From Paenibacillus durus ATCC 35681 (GTDB lineage: Bacteria > Bacillota > Bacilli > Paenibacillales > Paenibacillaceae), in assembly GCF_000993825.1 (NCBI RefSeq), contig NZ_CP011114.1:1798001-1862000 (forward strand): DNA of 64,000 bases, in the 5' to 3' direction. The notes beneath the pieces were generated by a model. It was not told the DNA's origin and searched no databases. It was given only the letters and a program-made list of their open reading frames with translations. How positions within the stretch are numbered: the first letter of the stretch is position 1; the number at the start of each line of letters is the position of its first letter. A program made the translations under genes and the position numbers. Below are positions 43,648 to 52,436 of the stretch, piece by piece.

Positions 43648-44592
43648 ATGGAAAAACGTAAAATACTGATGATAGACACCGATACGGCAGGCGATGATTG
43701 CACCGCTCTGCTGCTGGCGCTTCGCTGGCCGGGAGTGGAGGTCAAGGCCATTACAACGGTTGCGGGCAACATCCCGCTGCACCTGTGTACGCGCAATGCG
43801 CTGACCACACTGGAGACGGCGGAGCGTCCCGATGTGCCGGTGTATCCCGGCGCGGTCAAGCCGCTGATGCGGGGGCTGTTCACCGCCGAGCATGTTCATG
43901 GCCCGGACGGGATGGGCGGCTCGAACTTTCCCGAGCCTTCCCTTAAGCCTCAGGAGGAGCATGCGGCCACCGCGATTGTCCGCCTGATCAACGAGCATCC
44001 GGGAGAGATCGAGATGATCGCGCAGGCGCCGCTGACCAATCTGGCGCTCGCCTATTCGCTTGATCCGTCCATTGCCGGAAAGCTGAAGCATCTGTGGGTG
44101 ATGGGCGGAGCGAATAATTATATAGGCAATGACAGCCCGGCGGCGGAATTCAATTTCCTCGTCGATCCGGAAGCGGCGCATATCGTCGTTCATGCCGGTT
44201 TCAATCTGACGATGGTCGGCTGGGATGTGTGCTATCGGCAGCCGGTCATGGCGGAGGAACATCTCCACTTGATCGAAGCGCTGGATACCGAATTCGCCCG
44301 CTTTTACATGAAGGTGCTGCGGACCAATATGGAACGGGGGCTTAAGCAGCACGGATATCGCCGGCTGTCCCACCCGGATACGCTTACAGTAGCCATGGCT
44401 ATCGACAACCGGGTCATGGCCCGGTCGAATCGCTTCTACATCGATGTGGAGCATAAGAGCGAGCTGACCAAAGGCTACAGTCTTGTCGACCAGAATAATA
44501 TTCTAAAAAAAGAGCCGAATGCCGAGGTGTGCCTTGAGGCCGACCTTGAGCTGTTCCGGGAGATGGTATTTTCGCTGCTGAAGCAGCGGTGA
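43648..44592 (+). CDS. Inosine/uridine-preferring nucleoside hydrolase
   Basis: A 314-residue nucleoside hydrolase. The N-terminal metal cluster is MIDTDTAGDDCTALLLAL (family consensus DTDxGxDD), with a spacing variant Ala between Thr and Gly. VEVKAITTVAGN, AQAPLTNLALAYSLDPS and VMGGANNYIGNDSPAAEFNF (substrate-binding) follow, and a C-terminal His-containing segment. Cleaves the N-glycosidic bond of nucleosides to ribose and base. ATG 43648 chosen (GGAGTGATG upstream); ATG 43591 has no ribosome site. Confidence 0.9.
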   Translation: MEKRKILMIDTDTAGDDCTALLLALRWPGVEVKAITTVAGNIPLHLCTRNALTTLETAERPDVPVYPGAVKPLMRGLFTAEHVHGPDGMGGSNFPEPSLKPQEEHAATAIVRLINEHPGEIEMIAQAPLTNLALAYSLDPSIAGKLKHLWVMGGANNYIGNDSPAAEFNFLVDPEAAHIVVHAGFNLTMVGWDVCYRQPVMAEEHLHLIEALDTEFARFYMKVLRTNMERGLKQHGYRRLSHPDTLTVAMAIDNRVMARSNRFYIDVEHKSELTKGYSLVDQNNILKKEPNAEVCLEADLELFREMVFSLLKQR

Positions 44593-44611
44593 AATATAAA
44601 AGGATTTAAGA

Positions 44612-44820
44612 TAATGACATCAGGGTAAGGAGTAACGAAGGGGAAGTTTGGAACTGTAGGAGCGATAGCGACCGCCCGAAAGCTTTCCGGAGGAAAGCTC
44701 GCTTCGAAAGCATAGGCTGTCTCCGGATTTCATCCGCGAAGAGCGGTTAAAATCAAGAAATCTGGAGACAACAGCGGCCGGAAGTCCAAACATTCCTCGT
44801 AGTTACGACTGACATCTGAT
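44612..44820. repeat. Structured inverted-repeat element (~200 bp)
   Basis: An intergenic palindromic element. Outer arms: GTAACGAAGGGGAAGTTTGG (44632-) pairs imperfectly with CCAAACATTCCTCGTAGTTAC (44787-44807). Inner arms: GTCTCCGGATTTC (44719-44731) pairs with GAAATCTGGAGAC (44757-44769), enclosing CCGC-GAAGA-GCGG. The left half contains two more hairpins (AGCTTTCCGGAGGAAAGCT and GGAGCGATAGCGACC-like). No open frame. It could be a MITE-like dispersed repeat or a structured RNA. Confidence 0.7.
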
Positions 44821-44857
44821 GAGAAATATATAATCAAGAGATTGGCAGGTTAAAGAT

Positions 44858-45808
44858 ATGGAGAATAGGCTGAAAGACAAAATAAGGAATAAAGCGACCG
44901 GCATTTTAACATATGGAATGACACCGCCGAAGGCAACCCACCCCCCGGAAAAAATTGCGGAAATTTCACAAAAGCAATGTGAAAGAATTAGGGATCTGGA
45001 CATAGACGCCTTAATTCTTTACGATGTTCAGGAAGAAGCGGATCGAATGGAACAGGAAAGACCGTTTCCCTATTTACAGACCATTGATCCGACCACGTAT
45101 AGTAATGTGTATCTAAGTCAATTGTCTGTTCCAAAAATTATTTATCGCTGCGTAGGCAAGTATTCGGAAGCACAGCTGGCGGATTGGATTAAATCCGATA
45201 CGGATCAGGACAGGTTCTCTGTGTTTGTGGGGAGTTCTTCCAGTCAGCAAAAGGTGAAATTAGATTTGACAGAAGCCTATCGTTTAAGCAACCAGCATAA
45301 TCGGAATTTAACCTTTGGGGGAGTTGTCATCCCCGAGAGACATATGAAAAAGAATGACGAGCATATGCGGGTAGTCAATAAAGTACAAAGCGGATGCAGC
45401 TTTTTCGTATCGCAGGCAACTTATGATGTAGAGGCGTCGAAAAATTTCTTGTCCGATTATTTTTACTACTGCACAAATAACGGGCTGGAAATGGTACCTA
45501 TTTTATTTAATATCGCGCCTTGCGGTTCTCCAAAAACGCTGGAATTTATGAAATGGCTCGGCATAAGTATTCCGAAATGGCTGGAGAACGACTTGAAATA
45601 CTCCAGTGATGTATTGGACAAGTCGTTAGGGTTGACTCAAAAAATCTTTGCGGAGCTATTGGAATTTGGATTGGAGAAGGGAATACCTGTCGGATGCAGT
45701 GTAGAGAGTGTCTCGACAAGGAAAGTAGAAATAGAAGCATCAGTCCAACTGGTTAAAGATATCAAATCGATTTTGGATAAAAAGCTGAGCCAGGCCGCTG
45801 TAATCTAG
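44858..45808 (+). CDS. Methylenetetrahydrofolate reductase-like protein, orphan
   Basis: A 316-residue protein with MTHFR-like features: YGMTPPKATHPPEKIAEISQ (start of the TIM barrel), DALILYDVQEEADR, LTFGGVVIPERHMKKNDEHM, VQSGCSFFVSQATYDVEAS and FNIAPCGSPKTLEFMKWLGI. The FVSQ segment matches the FAD/folate-binding region. It is not linked to methionine genes. Relatives of this type occur in lyase or demethylation clusters, so it may not be a housekeeping MetF. The ribosome site (AGG) is weak. Confidence 0.8.
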   Translation: MENRLKDKIRNKATGILTYGMTPPKATHPPEKIAEISQKQCERIRDLDIDALILYDVQEEADRMEQERPFPYLQTIDPTTYSNVYLSQLSVPKIIYRCVGKYSEAQLADWIKSDTDQDRFSVFVGSSSSQQKVKLDLTEAYRLSNQHNRNLTFGGVVIPERHMKKNDEHMRVVNKVQSGCSFFVSQATYDVEASKNFLSDYFYYCTNNGLEMVPILFNIAPCGSPKTLEFMKWLGISIPKWLENDLKYSSDVLDKSLGLTQKIFAELLEFGLEKGIPVGCSVESVSTRKVEIEASVQLVKDIKSILDKKLSQAAVI

Positions 45809-45832
45809 GCTGGACAAGCCGCGACAAAACGC

Positions 45833-45876
45833 AAAAATGACATTCAAACCGTTGTTGGTTGGAATGTCATTTTTTG
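45833..45876. terminator. Bidirectional terminator, MTHFR-like / thiE
   Basis: Stem AAAAATGACATTCAAACC / GGTTGGAATGTCATTTTTT, perfect over most of its length, between converging units. Confidence 0.88.
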
Positions 45877-45949
45877 TCTAGTTATAGTTCTTAGCTAGAG
45901 CGAAGCAAATGGAAGACGAATGATCCGCTGCGAGTCTGCCGGGCGCGGC

Positions 45950-46633
45950 TTACCGGGCGGCAAGCCGGGCAAACGCCGCCGCTGCTTCCTGCGGATGATC
46001 GGCCCCGGCAATGGCCGAAATGACCGAGACGCCGTCCGCGCCCGCCGCAAAGACGGGGGAGGCATTCTCCGCTGTGATCCCGCCAATGCCGACTAGAGGA
46101 ATGGTAATTCCTTCTTTGCGCAGGTTCTGGATCAGAATCGTGCCCTGTACCGGTCTGGCGTCGTCCTTAGAGGAAGTAGGATAGACCGGGCCGATTCCGA
46201 GATAGTCGGCCCCGTCATCAATGGCCTGCCGGACTTCCTCGGGCGTATGCGCGGACACGCCGATGATTTTACGGCTGCCCAGCTTCTCGCGAAGAACCCG
46301 TGCCGGCTCGTCGTCCTGGCCGACATGCACGCCGTCCGCGTCAAGCCGGGTAGCCAGATCAATATCGTCATTGACGATAAAAGGCACGCCGTGGGCGCGG
46401 CATATCCCTTGAAGCTCCCGTGCAAGATTAACCTTGGCTTCGCCGGTGAGCGCGCCGGGACCTTTTTCGCGGAATTGAAAGATTGTAACCCCTCCGGCAA
46501 TCGCCTCCGTAAGCACTTCGGCTGCCGGTCTCCGGCTGTTAACGCTGCCCATGATGAAGTATACCCGAAGATGTTCCCGCACCGCTTCACTGTCCAGCCT
46601 GCCGTCATTTGAGATGGCGTCCCGTTCGCTCAT
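45950..46633 (-). CDS. thiE: Thiamine phosphate synthase
   Basis: A 227-residue TIM-barrel enzyme that joins HMP pyrophosphate and thiazole phosphate to thiamine phosphate. Motifs: [67 protein letters not shown] and PLVGIGGI. An N-terminal extension of ~25 residues precedes the usual start (YFIMGSVN). Its ATG overlaps the thiD stop by 4 nt, and it is the last gene of the thiamin operon. Confidence 0.95.
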   Translation of the reverse strand: MSERDAISNDGRLDSEAVREHLRVYFIMGSVNSRRPAAEVLTEAIAGGVTIFQFREKGPGALTGEAKVNLARELQGICRAHGVPFIVNDDIDLATRLDADGVHVGQDDEPARVLREKLGSRKIIGVSAHTPEEVRQAIDDGADYLGIGPVYPTSSKDDARPVQGTILIQNLRKEGITIPLVGIGGITAENASPVFAAGADGVSVISAIAGADHPQEAAAAFARLAAR

Positions 46634-47454
46634 CGCTTCTCAGTCCCTTCCGCGCGCAGTCTGCGGCCGTACGCAAAATGATTGGTCGGCCCGTGTCCCG
46701 CCCCGATGCCAAGGCCGTCCTCGATCGCCGCCCGGATAAACGCCTTGGCAGTTCGGGCGGCTTCCTCCGCCGAATGGCCCTTCGCCAGCTCCGCCGTCAG
46801 CGCGGCTGAATAGGTGCAGCCCGTTCCGTGCGTATGCCGGGTATCGATGCGGGGACTTTCCAAGTAAATAAAATTCTTGCCGTCATACAACACATCCGTG
46901 ACGATGCCGTCCCCGCTGCCGTGGCCTCCTTTAACGACAACATAACGCGAACCCATCTGCGCGATTCTTCTTGCCGCTTCCTCGCAGTCTGCCAGGCTGG
47001 CGATTGTCATATCGGCAATGATTTCCGCTTCCGGAATATTCGGCGTCGTTACAAGCGCGAGTGGAAGTAGATGCCGGATCAGAGACTGCACCGCTTCCTG
47101 TTGAAGAAGAGAGGAACCTCCTTTGGCTACCATCACCGGATCTACCACCAGATTGCCCCATTCGTATTGGCGGATTTTCTCGGCGGCGGTCCGAATAATT
47201 TCCCCGCTGAACAGCATGCCGGTCTTAACGGCATCCGGGGTCAGATCCTCGCCAATGGAATCGAGCTGCCGGGCCACGGCTTCCGGATCGAGCGGATACA
47301 CGCCCTGAACCCCGAGCGTATTCTGTGCCGTCACCGCGGTCAGCGCCGACATACCGTAAACGCCCAGCTCCTGAAACGTCTTAAGGTCGGCCTGAATGCC
47401 CGCGCCTCCGCCGCTGTCCGAGCCGGCGATTGTTAGCGCCTTGTGTACGTTCAT
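46630..47454 (-). CDS. thiD: Hydroxymethylpyrimidine (phosphate) kinase
   Basis: A 274-residue ribokinase-fold enzyme that phosphorylates HMP and HMP phosphate. N terminus [20 protein letters not shown] is diagnostic. [32 protein letters not shown] and [20 protein letters not shown] (anion hole and catalytic Asp region) follow. ATG 47454 is chosen over 47463 by ribosome site spacing (AAGGGAG). Downstream thiE overlaps by 4 nt. Confidence 0.95.
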   Translation of the reverse strand: MNVHKALTIAGSDSGGGAGIQADLKTFQELGVYGMSALTAVTAQNTLGVQGVYPLDPEAVARQLDSIGEDLTPDAVKTGMLFSGEIIRTAAEKIRQYEWGNLVVDPVMVAKGGSSLLQQEAVQSLIRHLLPLALVTTPNIPEAEIIADMTIASLADCEEAARRIAQMGSRYVVVKGGHGSGDGIVTDVLYDGKNFIYLESPRIDTRHTHGTGCTYSAALTAELAKGHSAEEAARTAKAFIRAAIEDGLGIGAGHGPTNHFAYGRRLRAEGTEKR

Positions 47455-47486
47455 ATTTTTCATCTCCCTTGCTGGAAAATTCCTGT

Positions 47487-48278
47487 TTAAACTTCCCGGA
47501 TTCTCGACAACTTTCCGTATTCCTCCGGCGTCAGAAGCGCCAGCTGATTCAGGAGTTCGATCTGGAAGCTGCCTGGACCCTGCTCAGTCGTCTTGGCTGC
47601 GGCGATTTCGGCGGCAACTCCGTAGAAGGAGAGGGCTTCGGCCGCCGCTTCCAGCGGGGAATCCCCGGCAACCGCCAGAAAAGCGGCTACGACAGAGCTG
47701 AGCAGGCAGCCGGTTCCGGTTACTTTGGTCAGAATGGGGTGACCGTTCGCTGCGATATACGTTTTATTACCGTCGGTGATAATATCCTCTTTACCGGTAA
47801 CAATGGCGATGCATCCGAGCTTTTTTGCCGCTTTTTGGGCCACAGCAACATGGTCGCCGTCGCCTGCGCCCGCGTCAACGCCTTTAATGGACCATTTCTC
47901 CCCGATGACATTGGCAACCTCGGCCACATTGCCCCGCAGCGCCGTAATCTTCATTTCGGAAACAAGCCGATGCGTCACTTCCGTCCGGTAAGCGGTAGCG
48001 CCCGCTCCCACCGGATCGAGCACGACCGGGACTCCATGCTTGTTGGCCGACTGGCCTGCCAGCAGCATGGCCTTGATGGCGTGTTCGTTTAGCGTGCCGA
48101 TGTTGATCAGGACCGCGCCGGACATTGCGGCGACATCCGCCACTTCTTCATGCGCATCCGCCATAAACGGCGAAGCTCCCAGCGCCAGCAGGCCGTTGGC
48201 GGTAAAGTTGGTGACAACAATATTTGTGATGTTGTGGATGAGCGGGTTATTTTCCCGAAGCTTGGTTATGAAAGACAT
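47487..48278 (-). CDS. thiM: Hydroxyethylthiazole kinase
   Basis: A 263-residue enzyme phosphorylating 4-methyl-5-hydroxyethylthiazole, for thiazole salvage. Motifs: [61 protein letters not shown] and [16 protein letters not shown]. Strong AGGAGGA site. It lies between the NMT1-type binding protein gene and thiD in the operon. The operon contains salvage and coupling enzymes and a transporter but no thiC or thiG, so the window supports uptake/salvage. Confidence 0.95.
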   Translation of the reverse strand: MSFITKLRENNPLIHNITNIVVTNFTANGLLALGASPFMADAHEEVADVAAMSGAVLINIGTLNEHAIKAMLLAGQSANKHGVPVVLDPVGAGATAYRTEVTHRLVSEMKITALRGNVAEVANVIGEKWSIKGVDAGAGDGDHVAVAQKAAKKLGCIAIVTGKEDIITDGNKTYIAANGHPILTKVTGTGCLLSSVVAAFLAVAGDSPLEAAAEALSFYGVAAEIAAAKTTEQGPGSFQIELLNQLALLTPEEYGKLSRIREV

Positions 48279-48295
48279 TTGGAATTCCTCCTGAA

Positions 48296-49351
48296 TTATA
48301 AATTTATAAAAGCGTCCCCAGCCTTAATATCCGCAGGCAGCAGTCCGTTCTCCGACAGCCATTGACGTACTTTATCCCAGCTTTCCGCATCCTGAACTCC
48401 GAAATCCTTGTCACCCGCGTCCATCAGCGGCAGCAGAACCTTCAGGCTCTGCTTCTCAATCACCTGGTCGAGCGGAGCAGTTCCGTCCTCATGCGCCAGC
48501 AGGATGGACAGCGCCTCATCGGGATGCTCTTTTACATAGGCTTGGCCTTCCCGCATCGCCGCCAGAAACTTGATGAAATCGTCTTTATGCTGGCCAATTC
48601 CCTCGTCGCTGGCAACAAGCACAAGCTCGGAATAATCGGGCACGCCATATTTCGCCGGGTCGATGGAGTTGACGGGATGGCCTTCTTTTTGCAAAATAAG
48701 CTGCTCATGGTTGATGAAACCGCCCATTATGGCATCGGTCTGTCCGGTCGATATGGCCGGAATCAAGTCATAACCCACATCCACGAAATTAACTTTCTCC
48801 GGATCTCCGCCGTCGGCCTTGACCATTGTCTTAACCATCGCCTCATACAGCGGAATGGAGGAATAGCCCACCGATTTACCGGCCAAATCCTTGGGGGTAT
48901 GTACGGAACTGTCCGCAGGCACCATCAGGTGAGTCAGCGGATGACGGACAATGGAGGCCAGCGATTTCACGGGGATTTTTTCCCCCCGGGCCATCAGCAC
49001 CTGCGGCTGGTAGCTCAAAGCTAAGTTGACTTTTCCTGCCGCGACGAGCTTCAGCGCGTCATTTGTGTCTGCCGGCATCTGGATTTCCACATCGAGTCCC
49101 TGCTTGGCGAAAAAGCCCTTTTCCTGAGCGGTATACAAAAAAGAATGCACGGCGTTCGGGTACCAGTCGAGCATGAGCGTCAGCTTGTGCGCAGGCTCCG
49201 CCGGACTTGCGGTTTGCGAGGCAGCGGGCGAAGGAGAGGCGGGAGCCGTGGAATCGCCGGATGACGCGGAGCCGCCGCAAGCGGCCGTTAACAGAAGAAG
49301 CGAGATGGAAGGGAGAAGCAATAAAGTTTTAATACGGGTGAAAAATTTCAT
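48296..49351 (-). CDS. thiY: ThiY-like pyrimidine/thiamin precursor-binding lipoprotein (NMT1/THI5)
   Basis: A 351-residue lipoprotein (lipobox TAAC, Cys25) with the NMT1/THI5-like binding fold. [20 protein letters not shown] is characteristic, followed by [40 protein letters not shown] and [16 protein letters not shown]. ThiY proteins bind formylaminopyrimidine, a thiamin breakdown product, for salvage. The ATG shares one base with the thiX stop (TAATG), showing coupling. Substrate by homology is a pyrimidine; formally an aromatic sulfonate cannot be excluded. Confidence 0.88.
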   Translation of the reverse strand: MKFFTRIKTLLLLPSISLLLLTAACGGSASSGDSTAPASPSPAASQTASPAEPAHKLTLMLDWYPNAVHSFLYTAQEKGFFAKQGLDVEIQMPADTNDALKLVAAGKVNLALSYQPQVLMARGEKIPVKSLASIVRHPLTHLMVPADSSVHTPKDLAGKSVGYSSIPLYEAMVKTMVKADGGDPEKVNFVDVGYDLIPAISTGQTDAIMGGFINHEQLILQKEGHPVNSIDPAKYGVPDYSELVLVASDEGIGQHKDDFIKFLAAMREGQAYVKEHPDEALSILLAHEDGTAPLDQVIEKQSLKVLLPLMDAGDKDFGVQDAESWDKVRQWLSENGLLPADIKAGDAFINL

Positions 49352-50124
49352 TAATAAGTACCTCTTTTCTTAAGAATCTGATGCTCCAGCAGCCGGACGG
49401 TCAGGAATAGCGCGATACCGAGCGCCGAGAGCAGTGCAATCGCGGCGAACATCTCTGCGCTGTGCAGGTTTCCTGCCATCCGGCGGCTGTAATAACCAAG
49501 TCCGCGTGTTCCCCCAAGCCATTCTCCGATAGTTGCGCCGATGACGCAGTACACCACCGACAGCTTGAGTCCCGAGAAAAAGGAGGGGAGCGCTAGCGGA
49601 ATGCCGATCTTGACCAGCAGCTGCCTGCGGCTTGCGCCCATGGTCAGCAGCAGCTCCTTATACGCGCCGCCGCTTTTGGCGAGTCCGTCGTACACGCCGA
49701 CGACGACCGGAAAGAACGCGGTCAGAAAGACGACGGCGACCTTGCTCCACAAGGAATAACCGAACCACATAATAAAAATGGGGGAGAGCGCAATCAGCGG
49801 AATCGTCTGGCTGATGATAATAAAGGGATAGAGCGCCTTCTCCAGTGCCTTGGACAGATGCATTCCGATCCCGAGCAGGATGCCGCCAGCCAGCGACATC
49901 AGGCAGCCTACCGCTACTTCTTCGAGGGTGGCGGGTAGATGCGTACCCAGCAGCAGTCCGGCGTTCTCTACCAGTGCGGTCCAGATTGAAGAGGGCGCTG
50001 GGAGGATAAAGGACGGAACATATCCTAAACGGACGGCGGCTTCCCACACGGCGAGAATGAGCAGCAGCAGAAGGAGGAAGGCCCCGTAGCGGCGCGATCC
50101 TTCCTTAAACAATGCGCGTTTCAT
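49351..50124 (-). CDS. thiX: ThiX-like ABC transporter permease
   Basis: A 257-residue permease with about 6 transmembrane segments and the BPD_transp_1 coupling motif (LLTMGASRRQLLVKIGIPLALPSFFSGLK). ATG 50124 has GGAGG a few nt upstream. It overlaps the ATPase gene upstream by 20 nt and the binding-protein gene downstream by one base, as in the ThiXYZ system that imports pyrimidine precursors of thiamin. Confidence 0.9.
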   Translation of the reverse strand: MKRALFKEGSRRYGAFLLLLLLILAVWEAAVRLGYVPSFILPAPSSIWTALVENAGLLLGTHLPATLEEVAVGCLMSLAGGILLGIGMHLSKALEKALYPFIIISQTIPLIALSPIFIMWFGYSLWSKVAVVFLTAFFPVVVGVYDGLAKSGGAYKELLLTMGASRRQLLVKIGIPLALPSFFSGLKLSVVYCVIGATIGEWLGGTRGLGYYSRRMAGNLHSAEMFAAIALLSALGIALFLTVRLLEHQILKKRGTY

Positions 50125-50866
50125 ACAACCTCCGCTCCAGCTCGGCCCGCAGAGAGACAAAGCCGGGCTCGTAATTCATTTGCAGCCGCCGGGGTCTCGG
50201 CAATCCCACGTTCAGCTCCTGAAGGGGCCCGACGCTGCAAGGCGGCATCAGAAAGATGCGGTCACTGAGCAGAATGGCCTCCTCCAGATCATGCGTGATG
50301 AACATAACGGTTCGCCCCAGCTCTCCCCACAACTCCAGCAGCCAGCGGTGCATCTCCCGCTTCGTCATGGCGTCAAGCGCGCCGAACGGCTCATCGAGCA
50401 GCATGAGCTGTCCACCGGTCATCAGTGTCCGGAGAAAGGCGGCCCGCTGCCGCATCCCGCCAGACAGCTCATGCGGATAGGCAAACTCATACCCGGCGAG
50501 TCCGAAGCGCTCCAGCATGTCTAGGGCCGAAGCCGCTTTGTCCTTGCCGGCCCGGCCCTTGATCTCCAGCGGCAGCAGACAATTGTCCAGCACCGTCCGC
50601 CAGGGCAGCAGCAGGTCCTGCTGAGGCATGTAGGCGATTTGGCCAAGCCGGTTTTTACCCGGGGCGCAGCCTTGCAGCGAGATTTCCCCCTGAATCGGCG
50701 CAAGCAGTCCGGCTATCGCTTTGAACAGCGTGCTTTTGCCGCAGCCGCTGGCGCCGATAACGCTGACGAATTCACCCTTGTGGACCGTAAGTGATAGATC
50801 TGCAAATACAGGCTTTTGCCGCGGAAATGAGAAAGTAAGTCGGCGGAGAGATAAAAGCTCTTCGAT
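50105..50866 (-). CDS. thiZ: ThiZ-like ABC transporter ATP-binding protein, no ordinary start codon
   Basis: The frame is open from the TGA at 50875-50873 (reverse) to 50105. It encodes a complete ABC ATPase: EELLSLRRLTFSFPR, Walker A GASGCGKST, Q-loop YMPQQDLLLPW, signature LSGGMRQRA, Walker B QLMLLDEPFGALD and switch FITHDLEEA. There is no in-frame ATG, GTG or TTG before the Walker A motif; ATG 50629 lies 25 residues after it. AAGGAGGG lies about 10-11 nt before an ATC codon (50866), which would give the length expected for ThiZ (253 residues). Either a rare ATC start is used or the start is damaged. First gene of the TPP-controlled operon. Confidence 0.8.
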   Translation of the reverse strand: MEELLSLRRLTFSFPRQKPVFADLSLTVHKGEFVSVIGASGCGKSTLFKAIAGLLAPIQGEISLQGCAPGKNRLGQIAYMPQQDLLLPWRTVLDNCLLPLEIKGRAGKDKAASALDMLERFGLAGYEFAYPHELSGGMRQRAAFLRTLMTGGQLMLLDEPFGALDAMTKREMHRWLLELWGELGRTVMFITHDLEEAILLSDRIFLMPPCSVGPLQELNVGLPRPRRLQMNYEPGFVSLRAELERRLYETRIV

Positions 50867-50892
50867 AGTCGGTCAACCCTCCTTAACATGAA

Positions 50893-50932
50893 TAAAAGAC
50901 CCGTCCATTTCCGTCAGAGAAATGAACGGGCC
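50893..50932 (-). terminator. Riboswitch expression-platform terminator
   Basis: On the reverse strand, GCCCGTTCATTTCT and AAATGGACGGGTC form a 12-13-bp stem followed by CTTTTATT. It lies between the TPP aptamer and the first gene, so it is the likely TPP-controlled transcription terminator. Confidence 0.8.
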
Positions 50933-50992
50933 TCCAAGATATCCGCCGTACAAGCGCTGGCCTTGCGCGGCGTAGATAGGTAAGCTCCAGGT

Positions 50993-51079
50993 TCCACTTC
51001 CCTCCGCTGGTATAATCCAGATCAGGTTCCAAGGGTCCGAAGCTCGCGGCTTCGTCTCAGTCGAATGACTCCCCTAGTG
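50993..51079 (-). promoter_or_regulatory. TPP riboswitch (THI-box aptamer)
   Basis: Reverse-strand sequence contains the conserved THI-box elements in order: CACTAGGGGAG, the CTGAGA pyrimidine-sensing segment, GACCCTTGGAACCTGATCTG with the GGATTATACCAGCG helix junction, and closing AGGGAAGTGG. It precedes the terminator and the ABC-thiM-thiD-thiE operon, so TPP would repress uptake and synthesis by transcription termination. Confidence 0.96.
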
Positions 51080-51171
51080 AAATTGCGGTCTTTATTCGGT
51101 TATAAGCTTATTTACTATATCATATTCCGGGCCAATCCCTCAATGTACCATTTGGGTCTTACGACTCGAAG

Positions 51172-52023
51172 TCACCAATGATCGGGAATGCGTACAGAAG
51201 GCGGCAGCTTGGTATTCCTATCGCCTTTAGCCGAATTAACTTGCGCCTGAGTGAGAAAAATGCTTCCTGTGAGATCGGCGCCGCTTAAATCGGTATCTCT
51301 GAAGTCGGCGCCAATCAGATCAGTCATTCTCAGGTCTGAATTTCTCAGGTCGGATGCAATGAGCAAAGCGCCTCTCAAGTTAGCTCCTCTAAGGTCGGCT
51401 CCTCTTAGATTTGCGCCTATAAGATCGCTTCCCTTGCGGATTTTGTTCTGTAATTTTTGATTTTTATTAGGCATTGGCGCAGCTTTGGCCCGTACCTGTT
51501 CACTTGCTTGCAGAAGCAGGTCATTGACAATCGCCCGGTGGGCGGGGACGTTAAGCTCCAGAATCGAGCGCGGATTCAGACGGGTGAGCTCTTCCGTTTG
51601 TTCAAGAACATTCTGCAAATCTTTATGAATCGGCCGAGTCTCTTCGAAACCAAGCGCTTCATCCAAGTAATTTAGCATTTCATGCAGCTGCTGCATAATC
51701 GGGAATACCTCAAACATTTCCTGTGTCAACGCCGGATGATCCCGCCAGTTGTTTCCCGCGTAGGTGATTTGGGACACCTTTTGACCTGCACCAAAGCATT
51801 CATATACGGCGCACCCCCGAAAGCCTTTTGTTCGAAGGTCTTTATGAATGCTGCAGCGAAAATCAGTCTGCAAGTTTGGGCAGGGAGTACCCCCGGCTTT
51901 ATCCATGGCAAAGTCGGCTGATTTGGCATACGGCAAAGCTGCGCAGCACAAACCGAAGCATTGCTCGCAGTCCGCGCTGAATGGATTAATCCCGCTGTCA
52001 TTGTTGATTCCTGGATTGGACAT
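51172..52023 (-). CDS. Pentapeptide-repeat protein with Cys-rich N-terminal domain
   Basis: A 283-residue protein. Residues 1-75 hold a cluster of Cys (CEQCFGLCC, CPNLQTDFRCSIH, GCAVYECFG) that could bind a metal or Fe-S centre. A helical middle follows. The C-terminal ~80 residues are pentapeptide repeats of A(D/N)LxG type (SDLIGANLRGADLRGANLRG), forming a right-handed beta helix. ATG 52023 chosen by ribosome-site spacing. Some pentapeptide proteins protect gyrase from quinolones, but nothing specific supports that here. Single gene. Confidence 0.82.
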   Translation of the reverse strand: MSNPGINNDSGINPFSADCEQCFGLCCAALPYAKSADFAMDKAGGTPCPNLQTDFRCSIHKDLRTKGFRGCAVYECFGAGQKVSQITYAGNNWRDHPALTQEMFEVFPIMQQLHEMLNYLDEALGFEETRPIHKDLQNVLEQTEELTRLNPRSILELNVPAHRAIVNDLLLQASEQVRAKAAPMPNKNQKLQNKIRKGSDLIGANLRGADLRGANLRGALLIASDLRNSDLRMTDLIGADFRDTDLSGADLTGSIFLTQAQVNSAKGDRNTKLPPSVRIPDHW

Positions 52024-52169
52024 TTTCTGCACTTCCTTTATGTAAAACTACTTCTATATTCTATAAAGGAATCATGCAGGAAGTAAACCTTCTGTCAATT
52101 ATTCTCTTAACAACTCCGTACTTGTACGTTTCTGATGGTCTGATTCAAAAAAAGAAAGGAAGTTTAAAC

Positions 52170-52416
52170 ATGAACAGTAACAGATACAAGGGATTAGCGT
52201 TAATCCTGCCCGCTGTTTCCGAGTTAATGTGGCACTTGATCATACGATCATTTTTGTCGCATTGCCTTCGCTCGCGGAAGACCTCGGATCAGTACACTGT
52301 ACTTTCTCTCTTGCCTCCATTGGGTTCGCAAAATGACAGCCACCGGAATGGGACTTGGTGCCATTGGGATTGGCTCGGAACATCCATCAAGAAGTCAGTT
52401 AGCCCAAATAAAATGA
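52170..52416 (+). pseudogene. MFS transporter remnant
   Basis: Starts properly (AAAGGAAG, then ATG at 52170) with NSNRYKGLALILPAVSELM, then shifts frame to ALDHTIIFVALPSLAEDLGS, the first helix and loop of a DHA2-type MFS transporter. After VH the transporter is cut and joined to a different short piece ending MTATGMGLGAIGIGSEHPSR to a stop at 52416. A frameshift and a large internal deletion make it non-functional. Directly upstream of the esterase gene. Confidence 0.65.
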
Positions 52417-52436
52417 TAGAGGGAGAATGAAAAAAC

